Shown: positions 26,707 through 34,460 of the stretch, in pieces
Layout of the letters: the number at the start of each line of letters is the position of its first letter
How positions within the stretch are numbered: position 1 is the stretch's first letter
Source of the DNA: an uncultured Microbulbifer sp.
Lineage (GTDB): Bacteria > Pseudomonadota > Gammaproteobacteria > Pseudomonadales > Cellvibrionaceae
Assembly: GCF_913055755.1 (NCBI RefSeq)
Contig: NZ_CAJXKH010000001.1
Span: 83,630-147,629, forward strand
DNA length: 64,000 nt
Reading direction: 5' to 3'
Notes under the pieces: generated by a model
Database searches by the model: none
What the model was told of the DNA's origin: nothing
Seen by the model: the letters and a program-made list of their open reading frames with translations, nothing else
Program-made: the position numbers and the translations under genes

Positions 26707-27423
26707 TTAGTCGGGGCCTGCCTGCAGGGAAGACTCTCCCGGCAACAGCGCAGTCAGGTCCAGATGCGCCGCGCCGTTGCGGTAGTCGGCACTCTCGTCA
26801 AACGGAATCACCCCCAGGCAGGGCGCCGGCAGCAGGCCCCCCAGGGTGGCCAGGTTCTCCTCCGCGCGCACCATCATCCCCTCGCGCACGAAATTGCCCA
26901 CCCAGCCCGCCAGTTGCAGGCCGTCGCGGCGAATCGCCTCCGCCGTCAGCAGGGCGTGATTGATACAACCCAGTTCCATTCCCACCACCAGGATCACCGG
27001 CAGTTGCAGTTCCCGCGGCAGGTCGGAAAGCATGATGCGCGGCCCCAGGGGCACCCGCCAGCCGCCGGCGCCCTCGATCAGCACAAATTCCGCGGCGCTG
27101 CTCATCACCCCGCGGCAGACGCCGGCGAGCCGCGACGGATCCAGCCGCTTGCGCGCCTCAAAGGCGGCGATATGCGGGGCGATGGCGGGCTCCAGAGCTA
27201 CCGGATTGACCTGCTGATACGGCAGTTCGAGGGTCATCGCCTCCTGCAGGATCAGCGCATCACTGTTGCGCAGGCCGTCCTCGGTCAGCTCGCAGCCGGA
27301 CGCTACCGGCTTTACCGCCGCGGTTGCCAGGCCGCGATCCGCCGCCGCCCGCAGCAGGGCGGCGGTGACGTAGGTCTTGCCGACTTCGGTGCTGGTACCG
27401 GTCACGAAAAACGTATGGGTCAC
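26707..27423 (-). CDS. bioD: dethiobiotin synthetase
   Basis: The 238-residue ATP-dependent carboxylase closes the ureido ring of dethiobiotin from DAPA and CO2. The P-loop GTSTEVGKTYVTAALL (9-24, with Lys16 and Thr17), the KPVASG motif and the EGAGGWRVPLGP segment are all present. The start codon is GTG, with AGAGGAA placed 8 nt upstream. Unlike the other bio genes it is not in the bioB-bioF-bioHC unit; the L,D-transpeptidase gene on the opposite strand and a terminator separate it. It must therefore use its own promoter. Confidence 0.95.
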   Translation of the reverse strand: MTHTFFVTGTSTEVGKTYVTAALLRAAADRGLATAAVKPVASGCELTEDGLRNSDALILQEAMTLELPYQQVNPVALEPAIAPHIAAFEARKRLDPSRLAGVCRGVMSSAAEFVLIEGAGGWRVPLGPRIMLSDLPRELQLPVILVVGMELGCINHALLTAEAIRRDGLQLAGWVGNFVREGMMVRAEENLATLGGLLPAPCLGVIPFDESADYRNGAAHLDLTALLPGESSLQAGPD

Positions 27424-27743
27424 GGAATCTTCCTCTCTGTATTCGGTCTTTTTTGTTGACGCCCCTTTAAACGTCGACTACGTGATGATAAATTAACCAG
27501 GTAGCGCAATATTCGTACAACCTTCTTCGCCAAGTGCCGTCGGGGTTAGGAAAATTGCCTAATAAAGGCCCCGACATTGGTCAGGGCTGACAGCCTACGA
27601 CAGCGCTGTCATAACGCCATTGCGTCAAACCGTCGCACCGCGCAACCACGGTCCACCTCTCCCCGGGAGACGCGGGCGTGTGGCGGCGCGAGAGCAGGGA
27701 AGCTGAATTCGCCCCGGAAACACACTGCAAACCGTTGAGAGCT
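27424..27743. other. divergent intergenic region, bioD / L,D-transpeptidase
   Basis: This 320-bp region contains no gene I can support. It holds an imperfect inverted repeat GTTGACG (27455-27461) / CGTCGAC (27472-27478) about 32 bp upstream of bioD, and a nested two-part stem (27539-27575) with outer GTCGGGG/CCCCGAC and inner TTAGG/CCTAA. It also has a perfect palindrome, GACAGCGCTGTC (27599-27610). I found no BirA-type operator here. Functions are unknown. Confidence 0.4.
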
Positions 27744-28235
27744 ATGCGATACATAAAACTGAGTCTGATTGCCCTGCTACTGATGCCGACTTTGGTATTT
27801 GCCAAGATCAAGCCGGTTGACGAAGTCGTTGTCTACAAATCCAAGCACCTGATGCAGTTGAAACGCAACGGCAAGGTTGTGAAGAGTTATAAAGTTGTAT
27901 TCGGCAAAAACCCCGTGGGGCACAAGCAATACGCGGGCGACTCGCGCACCCCGGAAGGGCGCTATACCCTGAACTGGAAAAAGAAGAACAGTACATTTTA
28001 TCGCGCCATCCAGGTTTCCTACCCGAACGCGGCGGACCGCGCACGGGCGAAGAAACTGGGACGCAGCCCCGGTGGTGCGATCATGATCCACGGCCAGAAG
28101 CCGACCTGGAAAAATATCGAGAAATATCTCACCCGGATGAACTGGACCGACGGCTGTATCGCCGTTACCAACCCGGAAATGGATGAGATCTGGGCGATGG
28201 TGGATACCGGTACCCCGATCGAGATCTTCCCCTGA
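27744..28235 (+). CDS. secreted L,D-transpeptidase (YkuD)
   Basis: The 163-residue protein has a signal peptide (LSLIALLLMPTLVFA, cleavage near 20) and a YkuD domain. The catalytic region spans IMIHGQKPTW and then NWTDGCIAVTNPEMDEIW, giving the His and Cys of the HG...(S/T)xGC signature. It would form or edit 3-3 cross-links or attach proteins to peptidoglycan in the periplasm. The ATG at 27744 is the only start that places the signal peptide correctly. It sits between bioHC and bioD on the opposite strand. Confidence 0.9.
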   Translation: MRYIKLSLIALLLMPTLVFAKIKPVDEVVVYKSKHLMQLKRNGKVVKSYKVVFGKNPVGHKQYAGDSRTPEGRYTLNWKKKNSTFYRAIQVSYPNAADRARAKKLGRSPGGAIMIHGQKPTWKNIEKYLTRMNWTDGCIAVTNPEMDEIWAMVDTGTPIEIFP

Positions 28236-28260
28236 TTCTTGGCTTCACGCTGACTGATTA

Positions 28261-28284
28261 CTGCCCGCCTTTATCGGCGGGCAG
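28261..28284. terminator. hairpin between L,D-transpeptidase and bioHC
   Basis: CTGCCCGCC (28261-28269) pairs with GGCGGGCAG (28276-28284), loop 6 nt, followed rightward by TTTCGTTT. It lies 26 nt past the L,D-transpeptidase stop. Its stem overlaps the last codons and stop of the convergent bioHC gene. Confidence 0.7.
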
Positions 28285-29827
28285 TTTCGTTTACCACTTC
28301 CACTTTTTCCAGTGACACTGCGTGCCTTGTCAGCCGCAGATAAATTACCTCATAGCTCGCCGGCAATCCCGCATCCACACGATACGCATCATAGGCCTGT
28401 GCCAGTCGTCGCAATCCGGTGCGCCCCAACATGCCCCTGCCCGCACCGCGATTCACATTCTGCGCGCCGATACTTTTCAGCTCCCGCATCAGCCCGGTAA
28501 CGCTGTCAAAGTGCAGTACCCGCTCCTCACAACGCAGCTCCCCCGCAAGCCCGGATTCCGTTGCCGCACCGATCCAGGTTTCCGCGGGTAAAAAACGGTT
28601 TACGTGCACGCGGTCGTCCACTTCCGCCCAGCTGTGTTTCAGCTCGCGCAGGGTGTCGGGACCGAGGGTGGAAATCAGTGCACTGGCACCCGGGGCCATG
28701 ACCCGGCGGATTTCCGCGAACAGCTCCGGCAACCGGTAGCACCACTGCAGTGCAAAGCTGGAAAACACCAGGTCGATGCAAGCATCCGCCAGCGGCAACT
28801 GTTCCGCGTCGGCGGCGATATAGCCGTCCGCCAGCGGGCGCTCGGCGCGGGCGTATTGCAGCATCTGCGGGGCGATATCCAGGGCGATGATTTCCGCATC
28901 CGGGAAGCGTCGCCGCAGCAGCTCACTGCCGTAGCCGGTGCCACTGCCCAGGTCGAGAATCCGTCGGGGTGTGATCGATAGATTTTCGGTCTCCGCCAGC
29001 AATTGCCGGCACACCGCACGCTGCAGGTGCGCCGCCGCATCGTAACTCGTCGCTGCGCGACCGAAGGCGCGGGCCACCGCGGATTTATCGAGGGGCGTTT
29101 CCTCTCGCGGGGAAACAATCTGCCTTACCAGCGCGGCGATTTTTCCCGGCTGGCTCAGTTGCGGGCAGTGACCGGCGTTTTCGATCAGGACAACTTCAAC
29201 ACCCGCAGCGCGCAGTTTTTCCGCCGCAACCGCGGGCACCAGTGCGTCCTGCGCGCCAAAGATATGCAGTGCCGGGCGCTGTAGTTCTGTCAGCAACTGG
29301 CGATTATCCAGCGCGCCAAGACAGGCGAGCGCAGCATTCCAGCCCGCGGGAATTTCCTGCGGCTGCCAGCCTTTCAGGGTTTTCAGCAGCGCGCGCATAT
29401 CGCTGTCGCCTCGGGCCTGCAGGCCGCAGAAACGCTGCCAGTTTTTTGCCGGTTCCCGCTGCTGGGCGCTGCAGAAATTTTCGAAAACTTCCGCGGCCAT
29501 GCCGGGCCAGTCGTCTCGCACAATAAAACTGCCGTTGGCGGCTATGGTGACCAGCTGCCGCACCTTGTGCGAGCGCGCCGCCAGCTTTACTGCCAGCATG
29601 CCGCCCAGGGACCAGCCCAGCAGCAGGCAATTGTCCGGCAGCCGGGCTTCCAGCTGTTGCAGCAGTACTTCCGTTTGCGGCCACGCCTCTGCGACGCACC
29701 CGCCAAAACCCGGCAGGTCGATACACTGAATGGTTTGCGGCAGATCCGACAGCTGCTGCTGCAGTGGCTCCCAGCAGCGGCTGTCACCGCCCCAGCCGTG
29801 GAGCAAAACAATATGTTCGACAGACAT
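28271..29827 (-). CDS. bioHC: BioH-BioC fusion: pimeloyl-ACP methyl esterase and malonyl-ACP O-methyltransferase
   Basis: The 518-residue protein joins two biotin enzymes. Residues 1-240 are a BioH-type alpha/beta hydrolase with nucleophile Ser73 (GWSLGG), Asp194 (GAQD) and His220 (NAGHC). Residues 247-518 are a BioC-type SAM methyltransferase with motif I LDLGSGTGYG (291-300). BioC methylates malonyl-ACP so that fatty acid synthesis can make pimelate; BioH removes the methyl at the end. The ATG overlaps the bioF stop by one base (TAATG), so translation is coupled. Such fusions are known in Saccharophagus-type bacteria. Confidence 0.95.
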   Translation of the reverse strand: MSVEHIVLLHGWGGDSRCWEPLQQQLSDLPQTIQCIDLPGFGGCVAEAWPQTEVLLQQLEARLPDNCLLLGWSLGGMLAVKLAARSHKVRQLVTIAANGSFIVRDDWPGMAAEVFENFCSAQQREPAKNWQRFCGLQARGDSDMRALLKTLKGWQPQEIPAGWNAALACLGALDNRQLLTELQRPALHIFGAQDALVPAVAAEKLRAAGVEVVLIENAGHCPQLSQPGKIAALVRQIVSPREETPLDKSAVARAFGRAATSYDAAAHLQRAVCRQLLAETENLSITPRRILDLGSGTGYGSELLRRRFPDAEIIALDIAPQMLQYARAERPLADGYIAADAEQLPLADACIDLVFSSFALQWCYRLPELFAEIRRVMAPGASALISTLGPDTLRELKHSWAEVDDRVHVNRFLPAETWIGAATESGLAGELRCEERVLHFDSVTGLMRELKSIGAQNVNRGAGRGMLGRTGLRRLAQAYDAYRVDAGLPASYEVIYLRLTRHAVSLEKVEVVNETARR

Positions 29828-31041
29828 TACGCCGATACCTCGGGCGAACTGGCTCGGTGCAGCGCTTCACGCAGCGCCGCAAGCAAGCCGTCGATCTGCG
29901 ATTCGGTGTGGACCGCAGAGAGCGTGATCCGCAGCCGCGCGGTGCCGGTTGGCACCGTGGGCGGGCGAATGGCGCCGACGAGATAGCCGCGCTCGCGCAG
30001 TATCTCGGCCACCGCCAGTACGGTGTTCTCACACCCCAGTACCAGCGGCTGGATTGCACTGGTGGAATTTTCCAGCGGCAATGCCAGTGCGGCGGCGCGC
30101 GCGCGGAAATAGGCGATGCGCGCGGCCAGGGTTTCCCGCAGTGGTTCCCGCTGCATCAGTTCCAGCGCTTTAAGGCAGCCGGCAGCCACCGCCGGTGGCA
30201 TGCCGGTGGTGTAGATATAGGTGCGCGCGAACTGGGTGAGGTAGTCGATCAGCTGTTTCGAGCCCGCCACAAACGCGCCGCCGTTGCCGGCCGCCTTGCC
30301 CAGGGTACCCATTACGATGGGCGCCTGCTCCTGACTCAGGCCGGCGGCGGCAACGCTGCCGGCAGAGGGGAAGCGCTCGCTGCCCATGACACCGAAACCG
30401 TGAGCCTCATCCACCATCAGCCAGGCGTCGTAACGGGCACACAATGCTGCGATTGCTGCCAACGGCGCGGTGTCGCCATCCATGCTGTAGACGCCGTCCA
30501 CCGCCACCAGGGTATTGCCGGATCCGCTAGCGCGCGCCCGCTGCAGCTGTTGTTCCAGGGATTTGATATCGTTGTGGCCAAAGCGCAGATAGCGCGCGCC
30601 ACTAATGCGACCGCCGTCGATCAGCGAGGCGTGGTTAAGCCGGTCCTGCACAATATGGTCGCCGCGACCAACCAGCGCGTTGATCACCCCCACATTGGCC
30701 ATATAGCCGCTGCCAAACAACAGCGCCGCTTCGCGCCCGGTTATTTCGGCGATCTTATCCTGCAACTGCTGATGGATGGCAAAGTGGCCATTGACCAGGT
30801 GGGAAGCGGTGGCTCCGGCACCCAGCTCGGCACCGCGCTGCTGCGCGGCAATCACTTCAGGATGGGTGGCGAGCCCCAGATAATCGTTGCAGCTGAAGGT
30901 GACCAGCTCGCACCCATCCACCAGCGCCAGCGGGCCCGGCGCTGAATCCAGAATTTTATGGCTGCGGTGCAACTGCTGCGCCCGGCGCTCGGCCAGGCGC
31001 GCATCGAGGAAATTTTGCAGGCTGCTCACGGCGTTGGTCAC
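29827..31041 (-). CDS. bioF: 8-amino-7-oxononanoate synthase
   Basis: This 404-residue PLP enzyme condenses pimeloyl-ACP (or -CoA) with alanine to give KAPA. The Schiff-base lysine is Lys249 in GTLGKAAGNGG. FSCNDYLGLATHP, GAGATASHLVNG and VDEAHGFGVMG are typical of alpha-oxoamine synthases. The frame starts with GTG at 31041, 14 bp after bioB, and ends by overlapping the bioHC start, so the three genes form a tight operon. A second in-frame GTG 12 nt later is a possible alternative start. Confidence 0.95.
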   Translation of the reverse strand: MTNAVSSLQNFLDARLAERRAQQLHRSHKILDSAPGPLALVDGCELVTFSCNDYLGLATHPEVIAAQQRGAELGAGATASHLVNGHFAIHQQLQDKIAEITGREAALLFGSGYMANVGVINALVGRGDHIVQDRLNHASLIDGGRISGARYLRFGHNDIKSLEQQLQRARASGSGNTLVAVDGVYSMDGDTAPLAAIAALCARYDAWLMVDEAHGFGVMGSERFPSAGSVAAAGLSQEQAPIVMGTLGKAAGNGGAFVAGSKQLIDYLTQFARTYIYTTGMPPAVAAGCLKALELMQREPLRETLAARIAYFRARAAALALPLENSTSAIQPLVLGCENTVLAVAEILRERGYLVGAIRPPTVPTGTARLRITLSAVHTESQIDGLLAALREALHRASSPEVSA

Positions 31042-31055
31042 AACGGCAACCGCAC

Positions 31056-32141
31056 TTACGCCTTGGCGGCGTCGTAGAAAAACGGATCGTTTTGCTGCTC
31101 GGCAATACGCGATTCCAGTTCCGCCTCTACCACAGTTTCATCTGCGTACTGCTGGTATTCCTCGGGTTTGATGCCGAGGCGTGCGAACAGCTGCATGTCC
31201 TTGTTGGCTTCCGGGTTGGCAGTCGTGAGCAGTTTCTCGCCGTAGAAAATGGAGTTGGCACCGGCGAGGAACGCCAGTGACTGCATCTCGTCGTTCATGG
31301 ATTCACGACCGGCGGACAGGCGCACGTGGGACTTCGGCATCATGATGCGGGCGACGGCAATGCAGCGGATAAATTCGAACGGGTCCAGGTCTGCGTTGTT
31401 TTCCAGCGGCGTGCCGGCCACCTTCACCAGCATGTTGATGGGCACGGATTCCGGGTGCTCGGAAAGGTTCGCCAGCTGCATCAGCAGGCCCGCGCGGTCT
31501 TTCTCCCCTTCACCCAGACCGATAATGCCACCGGCGCACACCTTCATGCCCGCCGCGCGCACATTGCTCAGGGTATTCAGGCGATCCTCATAGGTGCGCG
31601 TGGTGATGATGTCACCGTAGTATTCCGGCGAGGTATCCAGGTTGTGGTTGTAATAGTCCAGCCCCGCGTCCGCCAGGTCCCTGGCCTGCTCGTCACTGAG
31701 CATGCCGAGGGTCATGCAGGTTTCCAGCCCCAGAGCCTTTACCTCTTTCACCATCTGGGTGACGTAGGGCATATCCTTTTTCTTCGGCGAGCGCCAGGCG
31801 GCACCCATACAGAAGCGGGTGGCGCCGCTGGCCTTGGCCGCGCGGGCCTCTTCCAGCACCTTTTCCACCTTCATCAGCTTCTCGCGCTCGAGGCCGGTAT
31901 CGTAGCGGGCGCTCTGCGGGCAGTAGCTGCAGTCTTCCGGGCAGGCGCCGGTCTTGATGGAACACAGGGTGCTCACCTGGACCCGATTCGGGTCGAAGTG
32001 CACGCGGTGCACCGTCTGTGCAGTAAACAGCAGGTCATTGAACGGCAGCGCGAACAGCTCGAGTACCTGCTGGCGGCTCCAGTCGTGGCGGACTTCGCCG
32101 TAGACAGAAGTGGCCTGTGGCATTTGCTGGGTGGCGGTCAC
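31056..32141 (-). CDS. bioB: biotin synthase
   Basis: This 361-residue radical SAM enzyme inserts sulfur into dethiobiotin. The radical SAM cluster ligands are Cys67, Cys71 and Cys74 ([12 protein letters not shown]). The second-cluster motifs are also visible ([29 protein letters not shown]). The start is GTG, with AGGAGAG about 9 nt upstream. It heads the bioB-bioF-bioHC operon and is driven by a recognisable promoter overlapped by a BirA-type operator. Confidence 0.97.
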   Translation of the reverse strand: MTATQQMPQATSVYGEVRHDWSRQQVLELFALPFNDLLFTAQTVHRVHFDPNRVQVSTLCSIKTGACPEDCSYCPQSARYDTGLEREKLMKVEKVLEEARAAKASGATRFCMGAAWRSPKKKDMPYVTQMVKEVKALGLETCMTLGMLSDEQARDLADAGLDYYNHNLDTSPEYYGDIITTRTYEDRLNTLSNVRAAGMKVCAGGIIGLGEGEKDRAGLLMQLANLSEHPESVPINMLVKVAGTPLENNADLDPFEFIRCIAVARIMMPKSHVRLSAGRESMNDEMQSLAFLAGANSIFYGEKLLTTANPEANKDMQLFARLGIKPEEYQQYADETVVEAELESRIAEQQNDPFFYDAAKA

Positions 32142-32234
32142 TGGGATTACTCTCCTCAGGGCCGGGAGACTTATCAGTCAGCACCCGGCCGATAATCGGA
32201 CTTCAGGACTTTGATTTGGAGTTTGAAGCCCTGC

Positions 32235-32289
32235 AGTGTAGCCGCGCCCTCTTGACTGTCAACCAAACGAACCAGTTTTGGTTTACGAG
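32235..32289 (-). promoter_or_regulatory. bioB promoter with overlapping BirA-type operator
   Basis: Reading leftward, TTGACA (32257-32262) and TACACT (32235-32240) are separated by 16 nt and make a strong sigma-70 promoter. The -35 box lies inside an inverted repeat CTGTCAACC (32256-32264) - 15 nt - GGTTTACGA (32280-32288). This matches the E. coli BirA operator form TTGTAAACC-N(15-16)-GGTTTACAA. Binding of biotinyl-AMP-loaded BirA would block polymerase. Confidence 0.85.
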
Positions 32290-32324
32290 TCGCGCGCGGG
32301 CGCAACCAACGGGAATGGATACCT

Positions 32325-33050
32325 GTGATCGGAATGTTTACCCAGCGCATCAGTGCTGCTGTGCGGCGTCTGCCGCTGAAACCGGGGCTGTCGCTGAGCC
32401 GATGCCTGCTGTGCCACGCCGGCGATACCGGGGGCAGCGGCATCTGTAGGCCCTGCCGCACGGAGCTGCCCGCCCTGCAGCACGCCTGCAGCCTGTGCGC
32501 CCTGCCACTGGCGAATGCCGGCGACCACCTCTGCCCGCGCTGCCTGCAGCAGCCGCCACCGCTTGCCGGAGGCCACGCCTGCTGGTTTTACGCCTACCCG
32601 GTGGCGCAGCTGATCCAGCGCTTCAAATACCAGGGCGATCTCGCCGCCGGGCGCAGCCTGGCGGAAGTGGCGGCAACGGAGCTGGAACCGGTGGGTGACC
32701 GACCCGATGTACTGGTGCCCATTCCCCTGCACTGGCGGCGACAGCTCTCACGCGGCTACAACCAGGCGTATCTGATCGCGGAAATTTTCGCCCGCCACTG
32801 GCGCATCCCGCTGGATACCCGCCTGCTGCGCAAAACCGCGCGCACGGGTAGCCAGTCACAACTCAAACGCCGCCAACGCCTGAAAAACCTGAGCAGCAGT
32901 TTCCGCGCCGGCCCCCGGGTCAGCGGCCTGCATATCGGCCTGGTGGACGACGTCATCACCACCGGTGCCACCCTGGAAGCGGCGGCGGAAACCCTGCTGC
33001 AGGCCGGCGCAGCAGAAGTAAGCGCTTACGCTCTGGCCAGAACCCCCTGA
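32325..33050 (+). CDS. comF: ComF-family phosphoribosyltransferase-like protein
   Basis: The 241-residue protein has two N-terminal zinc-knuckle-like Cys groups (CLLCHAGDTGGSGICRPC and CSLCALPLANAGDHLCPRC) and a C-terminal phosphoribosyltransferase fold. The PRPP motif is LVDDVITTGATLEAAAETL, and RGYNQAYLIA and SQSQLKRRQRLKN are also present. ComF proteins take part in DNA uptake or in later handling of incoming single-stranded DNA. The start is GTG at 32325 or ATG at 32334. The divergent placement opposite bioB is the usual order in Pseudomonas relatives. Confidence 0.92.
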   Translation: MIGMFTQRISAAVRRLPLKPGLSLSRCLLCHAGDTGGSGICRPCRTELPALQHACSLCALPLANAGDHLCPRCLQQPPPLAGGHACWFYAYPVAQLIQRFKYQGDLAAGRSLAEVAATELEPVGDRPDVLVPIPLHWRRQLSRGYNQAYLIAEIFARHWRIPLDTRLLRKTARTGSQSQLKRRQRLKNLSSSFRAGPRVSGLHIGLVDDVITTGATLEAAAETLLQAGAAEVSAYALARTP

Positions 33051-33238
33051 CACCCAGCCAATCCGCCCCAGTGACCAATCAGTACAGCGGTACCTGTTTC
33101 TAGACCGAAAAGGCCCATAGCGTCACAATAGCCGCCCTTTTGCGGCCAAGTGATCACAAAAAAACCGGCCCGCCGACGTTACAGTAGAGGTCGCCCGATC
33201 AGACACCTCGGGACCTGACGCGATACACAGGATGAAAA

Positions 33239-34387
33239 ATGATGAGTGAATACAGCTTGCCCCGGGGCATCGTAATCAGTGGTACCGGCCTGTGGACGCC
33301 ACCGGATGCCATCAGCAATGAAGAACTGGTTGCGGCCCTGAACGCCCACGCGGACAAGTTCAACCGCGACAACGCCGCTGCCATCGAATCCGGTGAGGTG
33401 ACCGCCAAGCCATACTCCTCCGCGGAGTTCATCGAGAAGGCCTCTGGGATCAAGAGCCGCTATGTGATCAGCAAGGAGGGCATCCTCGATCCCGAGCGCA
33501 TGCGCCCCTACCTGCCGGAGCGCGGCGACGACGAGCTCTGCCTGCAGGCGGAGATGGGTCTCAACGCGGCCAAGCTGGCGCTGCAGAAGGCCAACAAGAA
33601 GCCCGAAGACATCGACGCGGTGATCGTCGGCGCCTCCTACCTGCAGCGGGCCTACCCGGCGATCGCCATCGAGATCCAGGGCGCTCTGGGCATCGACGGC
33701 TTTGCGTTTGATATGGAAGTGGCCTGCTCATCCGCCACCTTTTCCCTGCAGCGGGCGGTGGACGCGGTCAGCTCCGGTTCCGCGCGCGCGGTGCTGGTGA
33801 TCAACCCGGAACTGGCGTCACCGCAGGTGGACTACACCGATCGCGACAGCCATTTTATTTTCGGTGATGTGGCGGTGGCGAGCGTGGTGGAGCGCCGCGA
33901 GTGCAGCACCGCGGACACCGCCTGGGAGATCCTCGGCACCAAGGCGAAGACGGTGTTCTCCAACAATATCCGCTCCAATTTCAGCTACACCTCCCGCGCC
34001 GCAGACGTGGACCCCTTCGGCCCCGGCAAGCTGTTCCACCAGAACGGGCGCAAGGTGTTCAAGGAAGTCTGCCCGATGGCAGCGGCACACCTGGAAAACC
34101 AGGTACAGGAACTGGGCATGGAGCCCAATGCGATCAGCCGCTGGTGGCTGCACCAGGCGAATATCAACATGAACAACCTGATCGCGAAAAAACTGATGGG
34201 TGACGATGCCACCGAGGAGCGCGCGCCGATCGTGCTGGACCGCTACGCGAATACCGGCTGTGCCGGCTCGCTGATTGCCTTCAACCTGCACAGCGACGAC
34301 CTGCCGGTGGGCAGCAAGGGCGTCATCTGTTCCTTTGGTGCCGGTTACTCCATCGGCAGCCTGGCGCTGGAAAAAATCGCCATCTGA
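33239..34387 (+). CDS. beta-ketoacyl-ACP synthase III-like enzyme
   Basis: This 382-residue thiolase-fold enzyme has the KAS III triad: Cys163 (EVACSSATFS), His305 (LHQAN) and Asn338 (YANTGCAGS). It is longer than housekeeping FabH (about 320) and has an insertion near 35-100. That is the layout of the FabH-like group that includes Pseudomonas PA3286, which elongates acyl-CoA from beta-oxidation with malonyl-ACP. That specific role is an inference. It starts ATGATG with AGGA upstream. It stands alone and is convergent with a winged-helix/TPR regulator gene. Confidence 0.87.
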   Translation: MMSEYSLPRGIVISGTGLWTPPDAISNEELVAALNAHADKFNRDNAAAIESGEVTAKPYSSAEFIEKASGIKSRYVISKEGILDPERMRPYLPERGDDELCLQAEMGLNAAKLALQKANKKPEDIDAVIVGASYLQRAYPAIAIEIQGALGIDGFAFDMEVACSSATFSLQRAVDAVSSGSARAVLVINPELASPQVDYTDRDSHFIFGDVAVASVVERRECSTADTAWEILGTKAKTVFSNNIRSNFSYTSRAADVDPFGPGKLFHQNGRKVFKEVCPMAAAHLENQVQELGMEPNAISRWWLHQANINMNNLIAKKLMGDDATEERAPIVLDRYANTGCAGSLIAFNLHSDDLPVGSKGVICSFGAGYSIGSLALEKIAI

Positions 34388-34410
34388 TTCCGCCGGCACC
34401 CGACCCTGGT

Positions 34411-34429
34411 GGCCCCGCTTGCCGGGGCC
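34411..34429. terminator. hairpin between convergent genes
   Basis: GGCCCCG (34411-34417) pairs with CGGGGCC (34423-34429), loop 5 nt. It lies between the KAS III-like gene and the convergent regulator gene. There is no T-run, so termination is only possible. Confidence 0.45.
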
Positions 34430-34460
34430 GCCGCTCCCTTGCTTGCGTCGGCGGGATTCC

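Noticed and set aside
27455..27478. Inverted repeat before bioD as a BirA operator
   Set aside because: Its half-sites (GTTGACG/CGTCGAC, short spacer) do not match the TTGTAAACC-N15-GGTTTACAA form seen before bioB.
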